The position numbers and the translations under genes were made by a program. A DNA stretch of 64,000 nt, from NCBI RefSeq assembly GCF_030272615.1, contig NC_081409.1, positions 23,454,406 through 23,518,405 on the forward strand. The letters are read 5' to 3'. The first letter of the stretch is position 1, and each line of letters begins with the position of its first letter. Shown here piece by piece: positions 9,761 through 22,002 of the stretch. Source of the stretch: Cryptomeria japonica. Its lineage: Eukaryota > Streptophyta > Pinopsida > Cupressales > Cupressaceae. The notes below the pieces were generated by a model. It saw only the letters and a list, made by a program, of their open reading frames with translations. It ran no database searches and was not told where the DNA came from.

Positions 9761-11480
9761 CCATAGAGGGCTCCGCTTGTATCAGTATTTGTACCATTTT
9801 TTGTATTGTAGACACCTGCGGGTGATTTTGTAGCCATATGATTCTTTTGACATCATTGTATCATGACACATTTGATTATATATGAGAGATGATTCATTTT
9901 TTTGCGGCAGCTATATGCATGTGTACCTATGTGATGAGATGTTCTTTATGTGATGAATGTTTTATGTGATGCTTATGATATGGATGCAAATATGTATTTT
10001 TGTTCTTTTATGTTTTATATGTGATGTATGATGCAAATGTGAATGTATGTAATGCAGATGAATATGATGATGCAAATGATTATTTACATGATGAAAATGT
10101 AAGATGTGCTAACATGTGTTGTATGCAGGATGTGCTGCAGTTGTGATATCTATATGTATGTACGAAATGCTTATATGTGGTAATACAGGTGCAACTATAT
10201 GAAATGCAAATGTTTTTGATGTGTCATTATACTCATTCATGTGATAGAAAGCTACGCGGACTCGAGAAGGACGATGGAAGTCAATCAAGAAAGGGGGATG
10301 GAAAATAGAAAATATGAAAATGAAAGAGCTTCTTGTGCGTTATCATCATTGAGCTTTATTATGGCAAAATAGGTTATGACAATCGAGGCATATGTTCGAC
10401 CCAGAAAGTCATTGTACCTGTTTGCATGGAGATAAGATAGTCACAAACAAGGAATGCCCTAGTTCACACTAGACTCACATTGTCCTCATATCCTTAGACC
10501 AGTCATAGCATTACTAAGAGACAATCCACAGACAACAAACAAAATAGGTGACGATACCCCATCCTCGCCTTTCTAGTCAAAGACATTCTGGAGATATAAT
10601 CTCTAGTCAAAGACATCCCGGAAAAGCTAAAAGACATGTCACCAAAAAGATAAAATCAAAAGAAAACCAAGACTCGACACCAACATCTACTGTAGTCCTC
10701 AAGTTTAGTGTCTCTTGTCACTTGTATAAGTCATGTCTGATTGTGGTCACAATGTTCACTTTCACAAAAAGGATAGATTAACACCGAACCATATGTTGTC
10801 TGAGTCTGTTGAAAGATTTGATTTATTGAAGCCCATTGTTGCTGCTGTCTCTCATCTGAAACTGACTGAATCTATGAAGCTGATACTTTATTGCGGAGAA
10901 GACGAAACTTTATTGTGAATCTGTGATGCAAATGTTGCTTTATTGCAGATTGTGCATGAATAGACTGAAGAAAGCTGGAAGAAGTTGTGCTCCTCGAAAC
11001 ATGTGGTGTTCTCAGTTCCACACCCATCACTAGACGTAGGAATTGCCTTAGCCACAGATAGGATTTGATTTATTATGGATGGAAAATGAGGTTTATTATG
11101 AATGGCTAACAAATCTTAGGTAGATCAATAACAAGCCATGATGGGAATGAGTAAGTTTTATTGTGAATGAATAGGTTGTGAGTGTGTGCAATGTGAAGGA
11201 TGAAAGAGAATCCTGAAAGAGGGAGGAGCAATGTCTCTACACATGGAGCTGGTGACCCAGTTTTCACCATGGTACTTGCCTAGGGCGCCACCGAAGTGGT
11301 TTTCACCATTGGATGAAATTATTTCTCTTTACTTTTTTGATTTTTCAATTTTTTTATGTTACAAGGCGCCTGTTTGCCAGGTTTTCACCAAGTAACGATT
11401 TTTTTTGTTTTGTAATTTTTTTGTATTTTTGAATTTTTTTGGTTTTTTTTTGTATTTTTGAATTAGGATATTCCAAAGAG
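9761..11480. other. Non-coding 3' region of L between the PMD gene and pol
   Basis: No credible gene. 9900-10230 is a degenerate series of ATGTGATG / GATGCAAATG phrases. 10250-11150 holds diffuse direct repeats such as TTTATTGTGAAT and TTTATTATGAATGG. 11340-11460 is T-rich with runs of TTTTTG. Two copies of GGCGCC followed after 10-25 bp by GTTTTCACCA occur near 11284 and 11366. The two genes of L converge here, so termination signals for both would lie in this stretch, but none can be identified. Confidence 0.5.
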
Positions 11481-13482
11481 CTATGTATAGAACCTGCGAA
11501 GGTGCATGCTATTGATAGGATCCTCCAAAGGCTCACCTTCTGTAGTTGAGAGCTGATATGCCCCAGATCCATAGGCTGCTGTGATGATGTAAGGACCAAG
11601 CCAATTTGGTTCGAACTTGCCCTTCTTCTCTCTGTCTTGCTGATTTTTAGGATTTTCTCTGAGGACTAAGTCACCTACCTCAAATGTGCGAGGCTTGACT
11701 TTGTGATTGTAGCTGCGACTCATTCTTTGTTGGTAAGCCTTGAGATGATTAAAAGTAGTTTATCTCCGTTCATCCAGTAGTTCTAGTTCTTGTAAGCGAG
11801 AGACCCTGTAATCTTCATCGTTGATGATGTTTTGTAAAGAGACTCGTAAAGAAGGTAACTCGACCTCAATAGGCAAGATGGCTTCAGTGCCGTAGACAAG
11901 TGAGTAGGGTGTAGCTCCTGTAGGTGTGTGGACACTTGTGCGGTAAGCCCAAAGTGCAGGATTGAGTTGGATATGCCAGTTACAGCCAGCGTCGTCGACT
12001 GTCTTTTTGAGAATTTTAAGAATTGTTTTATTAGACGCCTCAGCTTGGCCATTACCTTGGGGGTAATATGGTGTGGAAAAATGATGGGAAATATGGAAGC
12101 GGTCACAGAGTTCACGAACATCCTAATTTTTGAAGGGACACCCGTTATCAGTGATAATGGAATTGGGAATACCATATCGGCAAATGATGTAGTTCAGGAT
12201 GAAGGCAGCAATTTGTTTCCCAGTGACTTGTGTGAGAGGCACGACTTCAATCCATTTTGTGAAATACTCTGTGGCTGTGATAATGAATTTATGACCATTG
12301 GAAGAAGGAGGGTGAATCTTGCCTATGAGATCGAGTCCCCACTGACAAAAGGGCCAAGGAGACGCCAGTGGTTGTAGTTCTTGTGCTGGTGCATGTATGA
12401 GGTCTCCATGAATTTGACATTGCTTGCATTTCTTGACAAACTGATATGAGTCCTTTTCCATAGTGGGCCAGTAATATCCAGTCCTGACGAGTTTCTTGGC
12501 CAAGGTAGGACCACTAGCATGCGGATCACATATCCTTTCATGCACTTCCCGTAACGCAATCTGAGTTTCATCACTGTCTAAACATCTAAGAAGAGTGCCA
12601 TCTAGACCTCGTCGGTATAGGATATCAGCTAGAATGACATATCGAGAGGATTGGCGAATGAAAGTGCGGCGTTGGTTGTTTGATAGATTAGGAGGTAAGG
12701 TATTGTCGCGAAGATATGTGAATATGGAACCATATAACTGGGATTCGGGACCAACAACGCATATCATTTCAGTAGGAGTGATCTCATATGAAGGAACCAG
12801 CAAGTTGTCTACCAAGAACTCATAGCAGGTTTCATTTTGAGGCAGGTCAATTAGTGAAGCAATTGTAGCCATAGCATCTGCAGCACGATTCTGCTCTCTT
12901 GGTATCTGCTCAAAATCTATCTTTGTGAAGTGTTGTTTTAAATCTTCTACCAGTTGTTTGTAAGGCATTAATTTTTCATCTTTTGTTTGGTAATCATCAG
13001 TTGCTTGACGGATGACAAGTTGAGAATCCCCAAAAACATGAAGTTCTTGGATCTTCCACTGAACTACAATTCGTAATCCAGTTGTTAATGCCTCATATTC
13101 CGCTATATTGTTAGTGCAAGGAAATGATAAGTGGTATGATTTTGGTATAGAATCGCCTTGAGGAGTTATAAAGAGAATACCAGCTCCTGCCCCATGCTGT
13201 GTATGAGCCGTCAAAGTATAGTTGCCATGGCTTTGCATGTGATATTGTTAAAATGGCTTCATCTGGAAATTCTGAATTTAGAGGAGCATCATCTATCATG
13301 GGGGCATCTGCCAATTGATCCATGATTGCTTGTCCTTTTATTGCTTTTCTGTCCACATACTCGATGTCGAATTCACTCAGGATCATTACCCATTTGGCCA
13401 ATCGCCCAGTAAGTGTAGCTTTGTTGAGAAGGTATTTTAATGGATCAATTCTTGCAATCAACTTAGTCTTGTGAGTGAGCAT
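11481..13482 (-). pseudogene. L pol: second RNase H (aRH) and integrase, broken
   Basis: The aRH starts with LYFDGSYT near 13220. After a frameshift near 13195 it continues with AEYEALTTGL, FGDSQLVI and AADAMATIA, giving the four acidic residues D-E-D-D. The integrase follows: an H-H-C-C zinc motif (CKQCQIHG), LDLIGK for the first catalytic Asp, ITDNG for the second, and the third (Glu, in QAEAS) beyond a TAG at 12123. A TAA near 11760 precedes the C-terminal part (FEVGDLVLREN, GPYII) ending at 11481. No chromodomain is visible. Together these give integration and plus-strand primer removal in the Tat lineage. Frameshift and stops make it inactive here. Confidence 0.9.
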
Positions 13483-13488
13483 ATAATG

Positions 13489-15303
13489 TCATAATTTTTG
13501 TGAAGCAAAGACCACAACGAGACATGCACGCTCGATTGGTGTGTAGTTTAGCTCATATCCCACCAATGTGCGACTGATATAGTATACTGCTTTTTCCTTG
13601 CCGTCAGCAACTTGTTGTGCTAGGAGTGCCCCCAGTGTTGTTGGAGTAGCTGATATGTATAGTAGCAAAGGCTGATCTGGGATTGGTGGCATCAAAACTG
13701 GCGGATTTAAAAGATAATCTTTGAGTGTCTAAAAAGCTTGTTGACAGTTCTCATCCCATTTGAACTTGATGTTTTTATGTAGCAGATGCTGGAAAGGATT
13801 ACACTTATCTGCAAGTTGTGCTATGAATCTTCGTATGGACTGGAGTCTCCCTTGTAAGGATCAAAGTTGACTGATATTTCTGGGTGGTGGCATGTCCAAG
13901 ATAGCCTTGACTTTTGTTGGATTGGCTTCGATTCCTCTTTTAGATACAATGAATCCTAGGAGCTTCCCGGAGGTTACTCCAAAGACACATTTCTTGGGGT
14001 TTAATCTTACCTTGTATTTTTCCAACCGATCAAAGATGACTGAAAGTATGTCCAAATGTGTATCTCTGTCTATTGATTTTCCCAAGAGATCATCAACATA
14101 ATCTTCCACGGTTATGTGCATGAGATCATGAAAGATAGTGGTCATTGCTCTTTGATATGTAGCACCTACATTTTTCAGCCCAAAGGGCATGACATTCCAA
14201 CAGAAAGTTCCCCACGAACAAGTGAATGATGTTTTGTGTTGATCCTCGGGTGCAATCCTGATTTGATTATAACCAGAGAACCCATCCATTAAAGATAACA
14301 TTTCATGACCTACTGTGAGATCAATGATCAAGTTGATATTTGGTAATGGGAAGTCATCTTTCGGACAAGCTTTGTTGATGTCTCTGAAATCTGTACATAT
14401 TCTGATGCTGCGATCTGGTTTACTAACAGGTACTAAATTGGAGATCCATTCAGGATAATCAATTGGGCGTATGAATCCGACATCCAATAATTTCTCCAGC
14501 TCTGCTTTGACTAGTAATGCTACTTGTGGATGCATTTTCCTTAATTTCTGTTTCACTGGCTTTGCCCCCGATTTGACTGTCAAATGATGCATTACCAAAG
14601 CTGGATCTAATCCAGGCATATCAGCGTATGACCATGCAAAGTTGATTTGTCGTTCCTTGAAGAAGCTCATGAATTTCGTCCTTTCGGACTCTGTCAAGGA
14701 TTGAGCCAGGAATATGTTGTGTGGAGCCTCTTCTGTACCAATACTTGTCTTGATAGTCTCCTCTACCAACATGGATGATTTTTCCTCATATGATGCTGGG
14801 AGAATGTTGAGCCTTCCATCTTCGGGTGCCTCAGAGAGGTTTTCGCCCTCAGATACATCCTTTCTTTTTACTTTTTTGGAGTCAGATAGCGCCACAGTGT
14901 GGTTTTCGCCATAAGACCCTTGTTTTGTTCTTATTTTCACATTTTTGCGACTGGAAGGTCCGACACCCTCACTGAAATATGCCATGTTGTTGAGTTCTAT
15001 GATGTATCCTGCTTTGTGGTCTCCAGGGGGAAGATCATCTCGTATGCCAAGATAGTCGATAATAGCTTCGTCATTTTGAAATGTATCAAATTGTGATGAT
15101 CCTTCATAATCCCAGTCAATGAGTTGGGGATGAACAAGGGGAAGGCCTTTAATGTTTTCAGAGTTTGCAGGGCTAAGAGTGAAGATGTGGTTATATTCGG
15201 GTATATCAAGGCAATCGTCGAGGTCATCGATGGCACTCTCCTCATCAGTTTTGATTCGCAAGCGAATCGAAATTGTCATCACTAGTAGCGCCTTCCAGGA
15301 CAA
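13489..15303 (-). pseudogene. L pol: reverse transcriptase and RNase H, broken
   Basis: Ty3/gypsy RT with the usual blocks: LDVGFIRPIDYPEW, RICTDFRDINKACPKDDFPL, LMDGFSGYNQI, WNVMPFGLKN and the catalytic EDYVDDLL. RNase H follows with LLLYISATPTTLGALL, VYYISRTL and YTPIERACLVV. The frame is cut by TGA at 13861, TAG near 13730 and TGA at 13489, each one C-to-T step from a sense codon usual at that place. It joins the upstream protease frame through a one-base frameshift near 15250, where the frames 15245-16408 and 13861-15303 overlap. Confidence 0.93.
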
Positions 15304-16921
15304 GTGTCCTCATCCTATGTGATTTTGACCTAAGACCTTGAAACGAAGACTGTGGGGAATCCTTATGAGTTGTTTCTTGACCACCTCTGAATTTTTTGTA
15401 AAATTCCTCTTCTTCTGTGGGTTCATCTAGCTCTCTGAATGTCTCAGTGAGCTCATAGTCACTGGAGGATTTGTCTGAACCCCATTCCCATTCATTGGAA
15501 TCTATGGAATAGTAATCCTCTTGTTGAACTTTGGCAACTTTGCTTTGTGATGCCTCTTCTGTCCTTTTAGTGTGTATCTTGGAAGTTAGAAAACCAAGTC
15601 CCTTTGAGCATTCTCTTCTTACAGTCAATTCAGGTTGTAAGGGCTCCATGACGCCTTCTTTGCGTAACCCAAGAGGGATTTTTCCATCATATCCGAATCT
15701 TTGTAGAATCTTGAAGCCTTTGCCATAGTTCTCACAGGGTATATTAATCTGATCATGTGTGTCCTCTTCAATGTCTTTGTAAAGCATTTTGTATAAATTT
15801 TCCTCTTCTAGTTCACCCCATCTTTGAAAGGTAGTAGGATCCCATTTGAGTATCATGATGGATATTTGCTTGTTAGGATATGGCCTTCCATATTCTTTTG
15901 GAGAACTCATGACTTGTTGTAAAAACATGGTCTGATTCAAAGTGTATTCTCCCATGCCTTTGTCTTGAAATTTGCCTTTAAGTTCACCTTGTTTTGATGT
16001 CGAAGGTTTCAATGACTCAGGATCAATGTATGCCGAAGAAGGAGTAGCCTCACAATTACTGGGAATGATAGTCTCAGTATGTGATCTCAAGTTATTGCAA
16101 TATATGAACGGATTTGGATCACCGTTGACTGTTACCTCGACTCCATTATGAGGAAACTTAATGCATTGATGATATGTTGATGGGACTGCCCTCATTTCAT
16201 GAATCCAAGGACGTCCTAGCAATATGTTGTATGTGAGATCTAGATCTAGGACTTGACAAACCACATCCTTTGTGACTAGCCCAATTCTTAGAGGTAAGGT
16301 GACTGTGCCCTTGGATGAGCACTCTTCATCATCATAGGTCTTGATGGTGATTTGATTTGTAGAATTCACAGCTTTATCAGAATATCCCAATTGTTTAATG
16401 GTGCTCAATGTACAAATGTTTAGACCTGATCCTCCATCTATCAGGACTCGCTTTATTCAATATTTGTGTATGAAGTCTTCAACATGTAAAGGTGCATTAT
16501 GTGGCTGACTTACGGAGGCATCATCGGCTTCTATGAATGTGAGGGAGTGTGGAATAGAAAGGTAACCCACCATGGCTTGAAACTGGTCCATGTTCAGATC
16601 AGTAGGAACGGCAGTGTCTCTCAAGATTTTGTCAAGAATAGCCTTATGAGCAGGGGATATGCGTAAGAGTTCAAGGATGGAGATGAGCGCAGGTGTCTTT
16701 CCTAATTGTTCTACAAGGTCATACTCAGGTTTGGTTGATGAAGAAGCGATGTTTTTAGTGGAGGGACCTGGCAACGTAATCTTGCCTCGACGGGTTGTAA
16801 CATGACATTTAGAGGTAGACTCGGACGAAGATCCCACACCTCTTAGAACAATCTTGGGTCTCTGAGGATGATTCTCAGGATTTTTGTTCTTGATAGTAAT
16901 AGTAGAGATATGATTGTCCAT
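15245..16921 (-). pseudogene. L gag-pol linker and retroviral-type aspartic protease
   Basis: The linker (16921-16457) has a conserved LVEQLGKTPALISILELL segment found again in E2 (57780-57900). A TGA at 16457 separates it from the protease core VLIDGGSGLNIC, whose active site is DGG instead of DTG or DSG, as is usual in Tat elements. It is followed by NILLGRPWIHEM, the second conserved protease block. The rest (to 15245) is a long acidic region with an LGLRKEG-type segment, absent from short gypsy families. The same layout is seen in E2. Confidence 0.85.
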
Positions 16922-16951
16922 TGAGATGTGGTTGATAGTTGAGTCATAGTT

Positions 16952-19000
16952 TTAAGGTGCTCTAGTATAGTTGGCTTGATCATCTGTGGCTTTACCTTTT
17001 CCCTTGTCATGCTTTGGGAATGGTTCCTTAAACATCTCATGTTCTTGATTAGATGAATGTCCCTCAATCTCAATATCACCTCTATCAATGAGATCTTGCA
17101 CAATATTCTTTAGTCGATGGCAATTACCTGTCTTGTGACCCTTGCTCTTATGAAATTCACAATACTCATCATCATTCCACCAATTTGGTTTGACCTTTGG
17201 TTCATATGGAGGAAAATTTGGAACTGTGATCACTTTGTTTGCCACCAGCTTTTTGAAGATTGATTCAAGTGGTTCTACCAATGGGGTATACTTCCTTCAT
17301 GGTCTAGAAGTTGTTTGAGTATTCACTTGATTGTTTGTAGAACTTGATCCAGAAAAGATGAACTTGGGTCTTACTGTATTGGCATCAACAACACCATCAT
17401 TAACTGTGTTCTTGTTCTTATTCCAAAATCTTGGCTTGTCTTTTCCTTTAAAGTCCTCTTTGTTTTCTTTGAATATCTTAATGACTCCTTGTTCAATTAA
17501 GACCTTTTCTGTTGATAGGCCCTTTTCAATAACATCCTTGAAGGTAGACAAACAAGCTTTCCTGAGATCATAGCCAATATCCTTGTTAACGTTTTGAGTG
17601 AACATTTCTACCATTTGTTTCTGTGGGATTTCGCAAGAGCATCTGCTAGCTAAATTTCTCCATCTTTGTAAAAATGACGCAAAAGATTCTCCTTCCTTTT
17701 GCTTAGTATTGCATAGAGTAGTGACTGAGATATCTATTTCTATATTGTAGGAGAAATGCTGAATGAATGCCTCTGCTAAGTCGCCCCATGACTTAATACC
17801 AGGAGGTAATTGAGAAAACCATTCCATAGCTTGATCGCCTAAGCTCTACGGGAACAACCTCATCAAATATGTTTCTTCTACCGCTACCTCAATGCAAGCT
17901 GTGAAAAACTGTCTTATGTGTGCTTTGGGGTCTCCTTTTCCTCTATACTTGTCAAATTTTGGTGTCACAAAGTGTGCAGGAAATGGAGGCATTGGGATGC
18001 TCTTATCAAATGGATAAGGACATATGTCTCTCATAGTATATATTGGTTTTGGCGTACTCATGTCCTCCATTTTCTTTTGTAAATCTCTAATTTGTTGCTC
18101 CAAATTGCTCTTGGGAGGAGATCGATTTCTTGTAGCATACCCCATGTTTGAAACACCCATTTGAGGAGGAGCTTGTTGCATGTATGGATGATACTGATCG
18201 TAGACATGTCCATATGGAGGTCTATATTGATGCGGCATATAGGGAGCACTTGGCATAGCTTCATGTTGAGGAACCCCATATCTATTTTGTGCATATATAC
18301 CATATTCTATAGGCATTTCATTTTCCATTGTGTTGCCCCCAAATTTGACATGAGGTTTCCTTATGTCCAAATTTTTAGGATGCCTTTGAGTATCCACTTG
18401 TTTTGATTGATCCATAGCTTGAGCATGTGATTGAGCATATCTATCTGCATAAGGCTTCCATAATGGTCTTCGAAGGTAAGTATCATATGTTTGAGCTTGT
18501 GTATGTGGAATTTCTAGTTTTTGAAGCAAAGCTGAAGGTGATTCAGGTACCATATTCAGTCCTCTATTTCCCCCACTATTGGGTCTCCTTTGATCCATGT
18601 TAGAGTGAGTTTGTTGTGAGGGTCGATTTTCCATAAGTTGAGACATGTCAAAGTCATGGGGTATTTTAGCTCCACTTTGTGCCATCATGTGTAGAAAGTA
18701 CTGTCTATCCCTTCTCATTATCTCTTCAACCAATCTATTGAAATGAGGATTCATTATGGATTCTTCTATGTCTGCTGATTGTATTGAAAAGTTGTCCACG
18801 TTGTCATTGTGTGTAGCATTGTTGTTTGTAGTGTCTGTGTTTTCCACATTTGGATTGTTTCTATAAACCTCCATGTCAGGCAATGTAGTGCGCTCAGGAT
18901 TGAAAAATAAATCATTGTCATACTCATAAGAACTCATGTTTGCAGATTCTTGAGCTTCTTTAGCTATTCTCCTAGATTTTTGAAGGCGGGTTTCAACCAT
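16952..19000 (-). pseudogene. L gag
   Basis: The start is taken at 19000 (MVETRLQKSRR). An Asn/Asp/Gln-rich N-terminus (to about residue 130) and a Met/Pro/Tyr-rich segment come before the capsid-like retrotransposon gag domain: PKFDKYRGKGDPKAHIRQF, then MEWFSQLPPGIKSW and FASFLQRWRNLASR. The zinc knuckle has the Tat form CEFHKSKGHKTGNC, with His at the second position. Stops lie at 17846 (TAG), 17297 (TGA) and 16952 (TAA) in one frame, each one C-to-T step from CAG, CGA or CAA. Gag would form the particle that packages the element RNA. Confidence 0.88.
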
Positions 19001-19479
19001 GAACTAGGTGTTTGACCAAGATGTGAGAGAAAAAAATGAAAAGAGTATGGAAGACCAAGAGTTGTATGGAGTGTAAATGAATCTTGAGGTGTATTTGCAA
19101 TGTCCAAAGTGTAAGACCAAGTATGTAAGTAGTAGAGTAGGTGTGACTTCCAAAGAGATGATTGTTTCTCTTGATGAGGTAAGCTGACCTTGACTCTAAG
19201 TAATACCAAATGAGACCCAAAGGTAAGAAACCTTGATGAGGGACAACTTAGCAAAGTGTAGTTGTATGTAGTGTGTTGGAAAAGTATAGTGAGGACAAGA
19301 AAGTGACCTTTTTGACCCAAGTTTAGACAAGTATGAATGTAAAATGAGATGTGAAGCAATGATGGATTGTATGAGACCTTAGAACAGGTTGAATGCTAGA
19401 TGAAACCTGAAGAGACAACCTAGGAAGCTCAAGTATTCTGAAACTGATTTCCTTTGTTTGCTGGACTGTAAAAATTTTC

Positions 19480-19640
19480 AATTCTGGACACAGACGCTTC
19501 TGTATACTTCACAGACGCGATTCCTAGACATAGATGCTTCTCTGTTAGACATAGACGCTGATAAAAATACAGACGCTATTCTGCCCTTCACAGATGCGCT
19601 TAGATTACCCAGACGCGGTTAGAACAGACACAGAAGCGTT
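19480..19640 (-). repeat. Leader array 2 of L (GCGTCTGTG motif)
   Basis: Degenerate units ACAGACGC / ATAGATGC / CAGACGCGG on the plus strand, that is GCGTCTGT in the sense of gag. It lies between the conserved leader block and the gag start. Confidence 0.8.
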
Positions 19641-19894
19641 TTTGTAAACTTCGTGCAATTTTTCCAATCTATGAAGTTGTTTTGTTATGACCAAATCTGA
19701 CTGTTTGACTGTTTTTCGTGACAAGAGGACACAATGTTGATGAGGACTCAATGTTTGCAAGTGTTTTGACTCCAAAAGTGTGTTGTTTGATGTAAAATGT
19801 TTTGCATACACTTGAAGACACAAAAGACACAATGTTTTGTTGTTTGGTCTTGAATGTTTGAATGTTTAGCATAAGACAAGCACAATTCTTATGG

Positions 19895-20465
19895 CTGGCC
19901 AAGACAATAGTTGTTGATCCCACATAGGGTTTTACCCCCGAGGCTACGCTATTCAGAGCAGATACTTAGATGCTTGACCTCACTGGCTCCACCCTCGACA
20001 CTCACTTCTCGGGTCAGCCAAGCATCAGTCCCCATGAAAACTCCCCATGGCGAACTTTGTATCTCTACTAAGAACCGTATGTGTGTGGGCCGCTACCAGA
20101 GGTCCGACCTCCTGCCTCAACAACTAGAAGGATTTGGGCTTCTAAAACAAAAAGGTGCTAGTAAGGGCATCCGCTTGTGTGGCCATACATGCGGCACTTT
20201 CAGCTCTGTAAATACAGAAGGCTCCCAGCCGGTAGGGGTTACGCCGTACAAATGATCAAATAAATTTGATCAAACGGGTTTATGGGGAGACATAGTGTCG
20301 GTATGAACTAATCAGCACACGTTATTCATAGTTTTCACCATGAATACATTTGATTATAGTGGCTTGGAAGAAGATGGCTTTTCTTTTGCTACCACTTGGG
20401 TCGTTCTCTTCTCACTAGTAGTCCTAATGACCACATGGGAAGACAGGCCCTCTAAAGATTAAACA
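19895..20465 (-). other. Conserved leader block shared by L and E2
   Basis: About 550 bp between primer site and gag. It matches 29550-30095 of E2 far better than the sequence on either side. Shared words on the gag strand include TTCATACCGACACTATGT, AGGAGGTCGGACCTCT, CACATACGGTTCTTAGTAG, GTGTCGAGGGTGGAGCCAGT and TAGCCTCGGGGG. An open frame of 114 codons runs on the opposite strand (19911-20255), but the matching frame in E2 is interrupted, so coding is not shown. Candidate roles are packaging, dimerisation or internal initiation; none is proven. Confidence 0.8.
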
Positions 20466-20849
20466 AAAAGAGCCTATTGCTCAAGACACAAAAGACAATG
20501 ATTCAATTTTAGTGCACCAATGGAAGTGTTTGCTAATCTATGAAAACAAGGCACATAACAAAATTTCAAAACCCTAGCTAAGGCCCTGCAACAAAATTGT
20601 TAGTAGTTTGGGTTGTTTCAAATGATCACCCCTTCCTGCAAGCACACAAGTTAGGTAAATTTTAAAAACCCAAAAGACTTTGTGAAAGAGGGGCCTTCAA
20701 CAAAACCATTTTTGCTTCCAAGACAAGCTGCACAAACTTAGTTAGCTAGATCTAAAAGGGTTAGTCCAAAAATAGATCAGATCTGAAACCCTAAGTGCGA
20801 AATCCGAAAACCGAATTAATGAAAAATTTGAAATTTTCAAAACAGTAAA

Positions 20850-21115
20850 ACACAGACGCTGCTATACCAGACATAGACGCATCTGTATGACACAGACGCA
20901 GTTCTGTGATGCATAGATGCGGTTAGAACACACAGACGCCTCTCTCGGACACAGACGCGGGCAGAAACAACGCAGACGCGGTTAGGAAACACAGACGCCC
21001 CTTTCAGCAACCTGCAAAATAAATTTTAGCAAAAGCACAGATGCGATTACAGATTCCGCAGACGCTCTTGAAACTCAAAGACGCGATCCAAAGGTTCGCA
21101 GATGCAGAAAAACCT
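20850..21115 (-). repeat. Leader array 1 of L (GCGTCTGTG motif)
   Basis: About a dozen units such as CACAGACGCTG, CATAGACGCATC, CACAGACGCGGGC and CGCAGACGCGG on the plus strand, spaced about 20-25 bp. This is the same motif as 7076-7350 in inverted orientation. It lies right after the primer site of L. Confidence 0.85.
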
Positions 21116-21197
21116 AAAATGTCGTCGAAAAATGTCCGATCTGCAACTTCAAAAATGCAAAATCTGCAACAAAAAGGTTAAATGCAAAGGGACAAGA

Positions 21198-21218
21198 GTC
21201 CCACCGGGCGTGCCAAAA
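21198..21218 (-). promoter_or_regulatory. Primer binding site of L
   Basis: On the minus strand TTTTGGCACGCCCGGTGGGA directly follows the LTR end (21219). The TTGGCRCCC...GTGGG pattern is the usual primer site context of Tat elements; E2 has TTTTGGTGCCCGTCGTGGGG at the same place. Confidence 0.75.
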
Positions 21219-22002
21219 TGTATATGGTGAAAATGGACAACAATAATAACAATATTGAAAGGCTCAATGAATCCAACCACAAAACCCTAGCCTAACAATC
21301 AACAAAGATCCACCATAACATATGAAGATTACCTAAGACAATGCAAATAACTCAAAATCACAAAGATTATACCATCACATGTCCAATAGGGTTTTGATCT
21401 CCATTCTTCCTATCTCCATTGATCTTGCTTGATATATTTGCTCTCAGATTTTTATATGCACAAGAGCTCAACAAAGAACAGAATGTGGTTGCAAGTAGGA
21501 TCGTAGTGTAGCCAAGTCTTCAAGATTAGCCATTAGCATGAGTGATTAGGGTTTGACAATGAAGAAAGCATCTTCTTAAAATAGAAGATACAATATGAAA
21601 TGGAGGGTTAAGATTGAGAGGTGTAAAAAGAGAGGTCGGCTAGGATTAGAGGGTAGGTAGAAGAAATAGTAAAATAATGAAAGAGGTAGGTAGTGTAGGA
21701 ATTAAGAGATGAATGACATGTATCATGTGTAGAAAAAGATAATGAATTAATTAAATAAATAAAGATTTATTTAATAAATAGAAGAAGTAGGATAATTAAA
21801 TAAATAAAAATATTTATTTAATTTAGGAAAGGATAATTTAAATAAACAAATGTATTTATTTAAATGAGAAATAAGGCTAGAAGAGGATAAATGAATTAAT
21901 TAAATATATAAGGATTTATTTAATTAATAGAAGAATTAGGCTTAGCTAATTAAATAAATAAAATATTTATTTAATTAGACATGACAATTTTAGGTGTCTA
22001 CA
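21219..22002 (-). repeat. 5' LTR of L (complete)
   Basis: 784 bp, TG at 22002 and CA at 21219 on the minus strand. It would contain the promoter for gag-pol. Aside from the 11-bp end missing on the left, it matches 5780-6552 with about six substitutions. No clear TATA box can be named. Confidence 0.9.

Larger units (their letters stand above)
5780..22002 (-). mobile_element. L: Ty3/gypsy Tat-type LTR retrotransposon with an antisense PMD gene
   Basis: Read on the minus strand the order is 5' LTR (22002-21219), primer site, 2.2-kb leader, gag, protease, RT, RNase H, second RNase H, integrase, a 3' non-coding region with an antisense plant mobile domain gene, PPT, and 3' LTR (6552-5780). The dual RNase H and the long region after integrase are hallmarks of the Tat lineage. 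No chromodomain follows the integrase, which ends at 11481. The LTRs are about 99.2% identical by eye (6 differences in 773), yet all genes are broken. The outer 11 bp of the left LTR are missing and the flanks are abnormal (duplicated segment A). Confidence 0.9.

Noticed and set aside
11783-12377. ORFs over the integrase end on both strands
   Set aside because: Shadow frames of the L integrase, whose true frame continues past a TAG at 12123.
19911-20255. 114-codon antisense ORF in the conserved leader block as a real gene
   Set aside because: The matching E2 frame has an indel and a stop, and conservation does not follow codon positions by eye. Kept only as part of the block.
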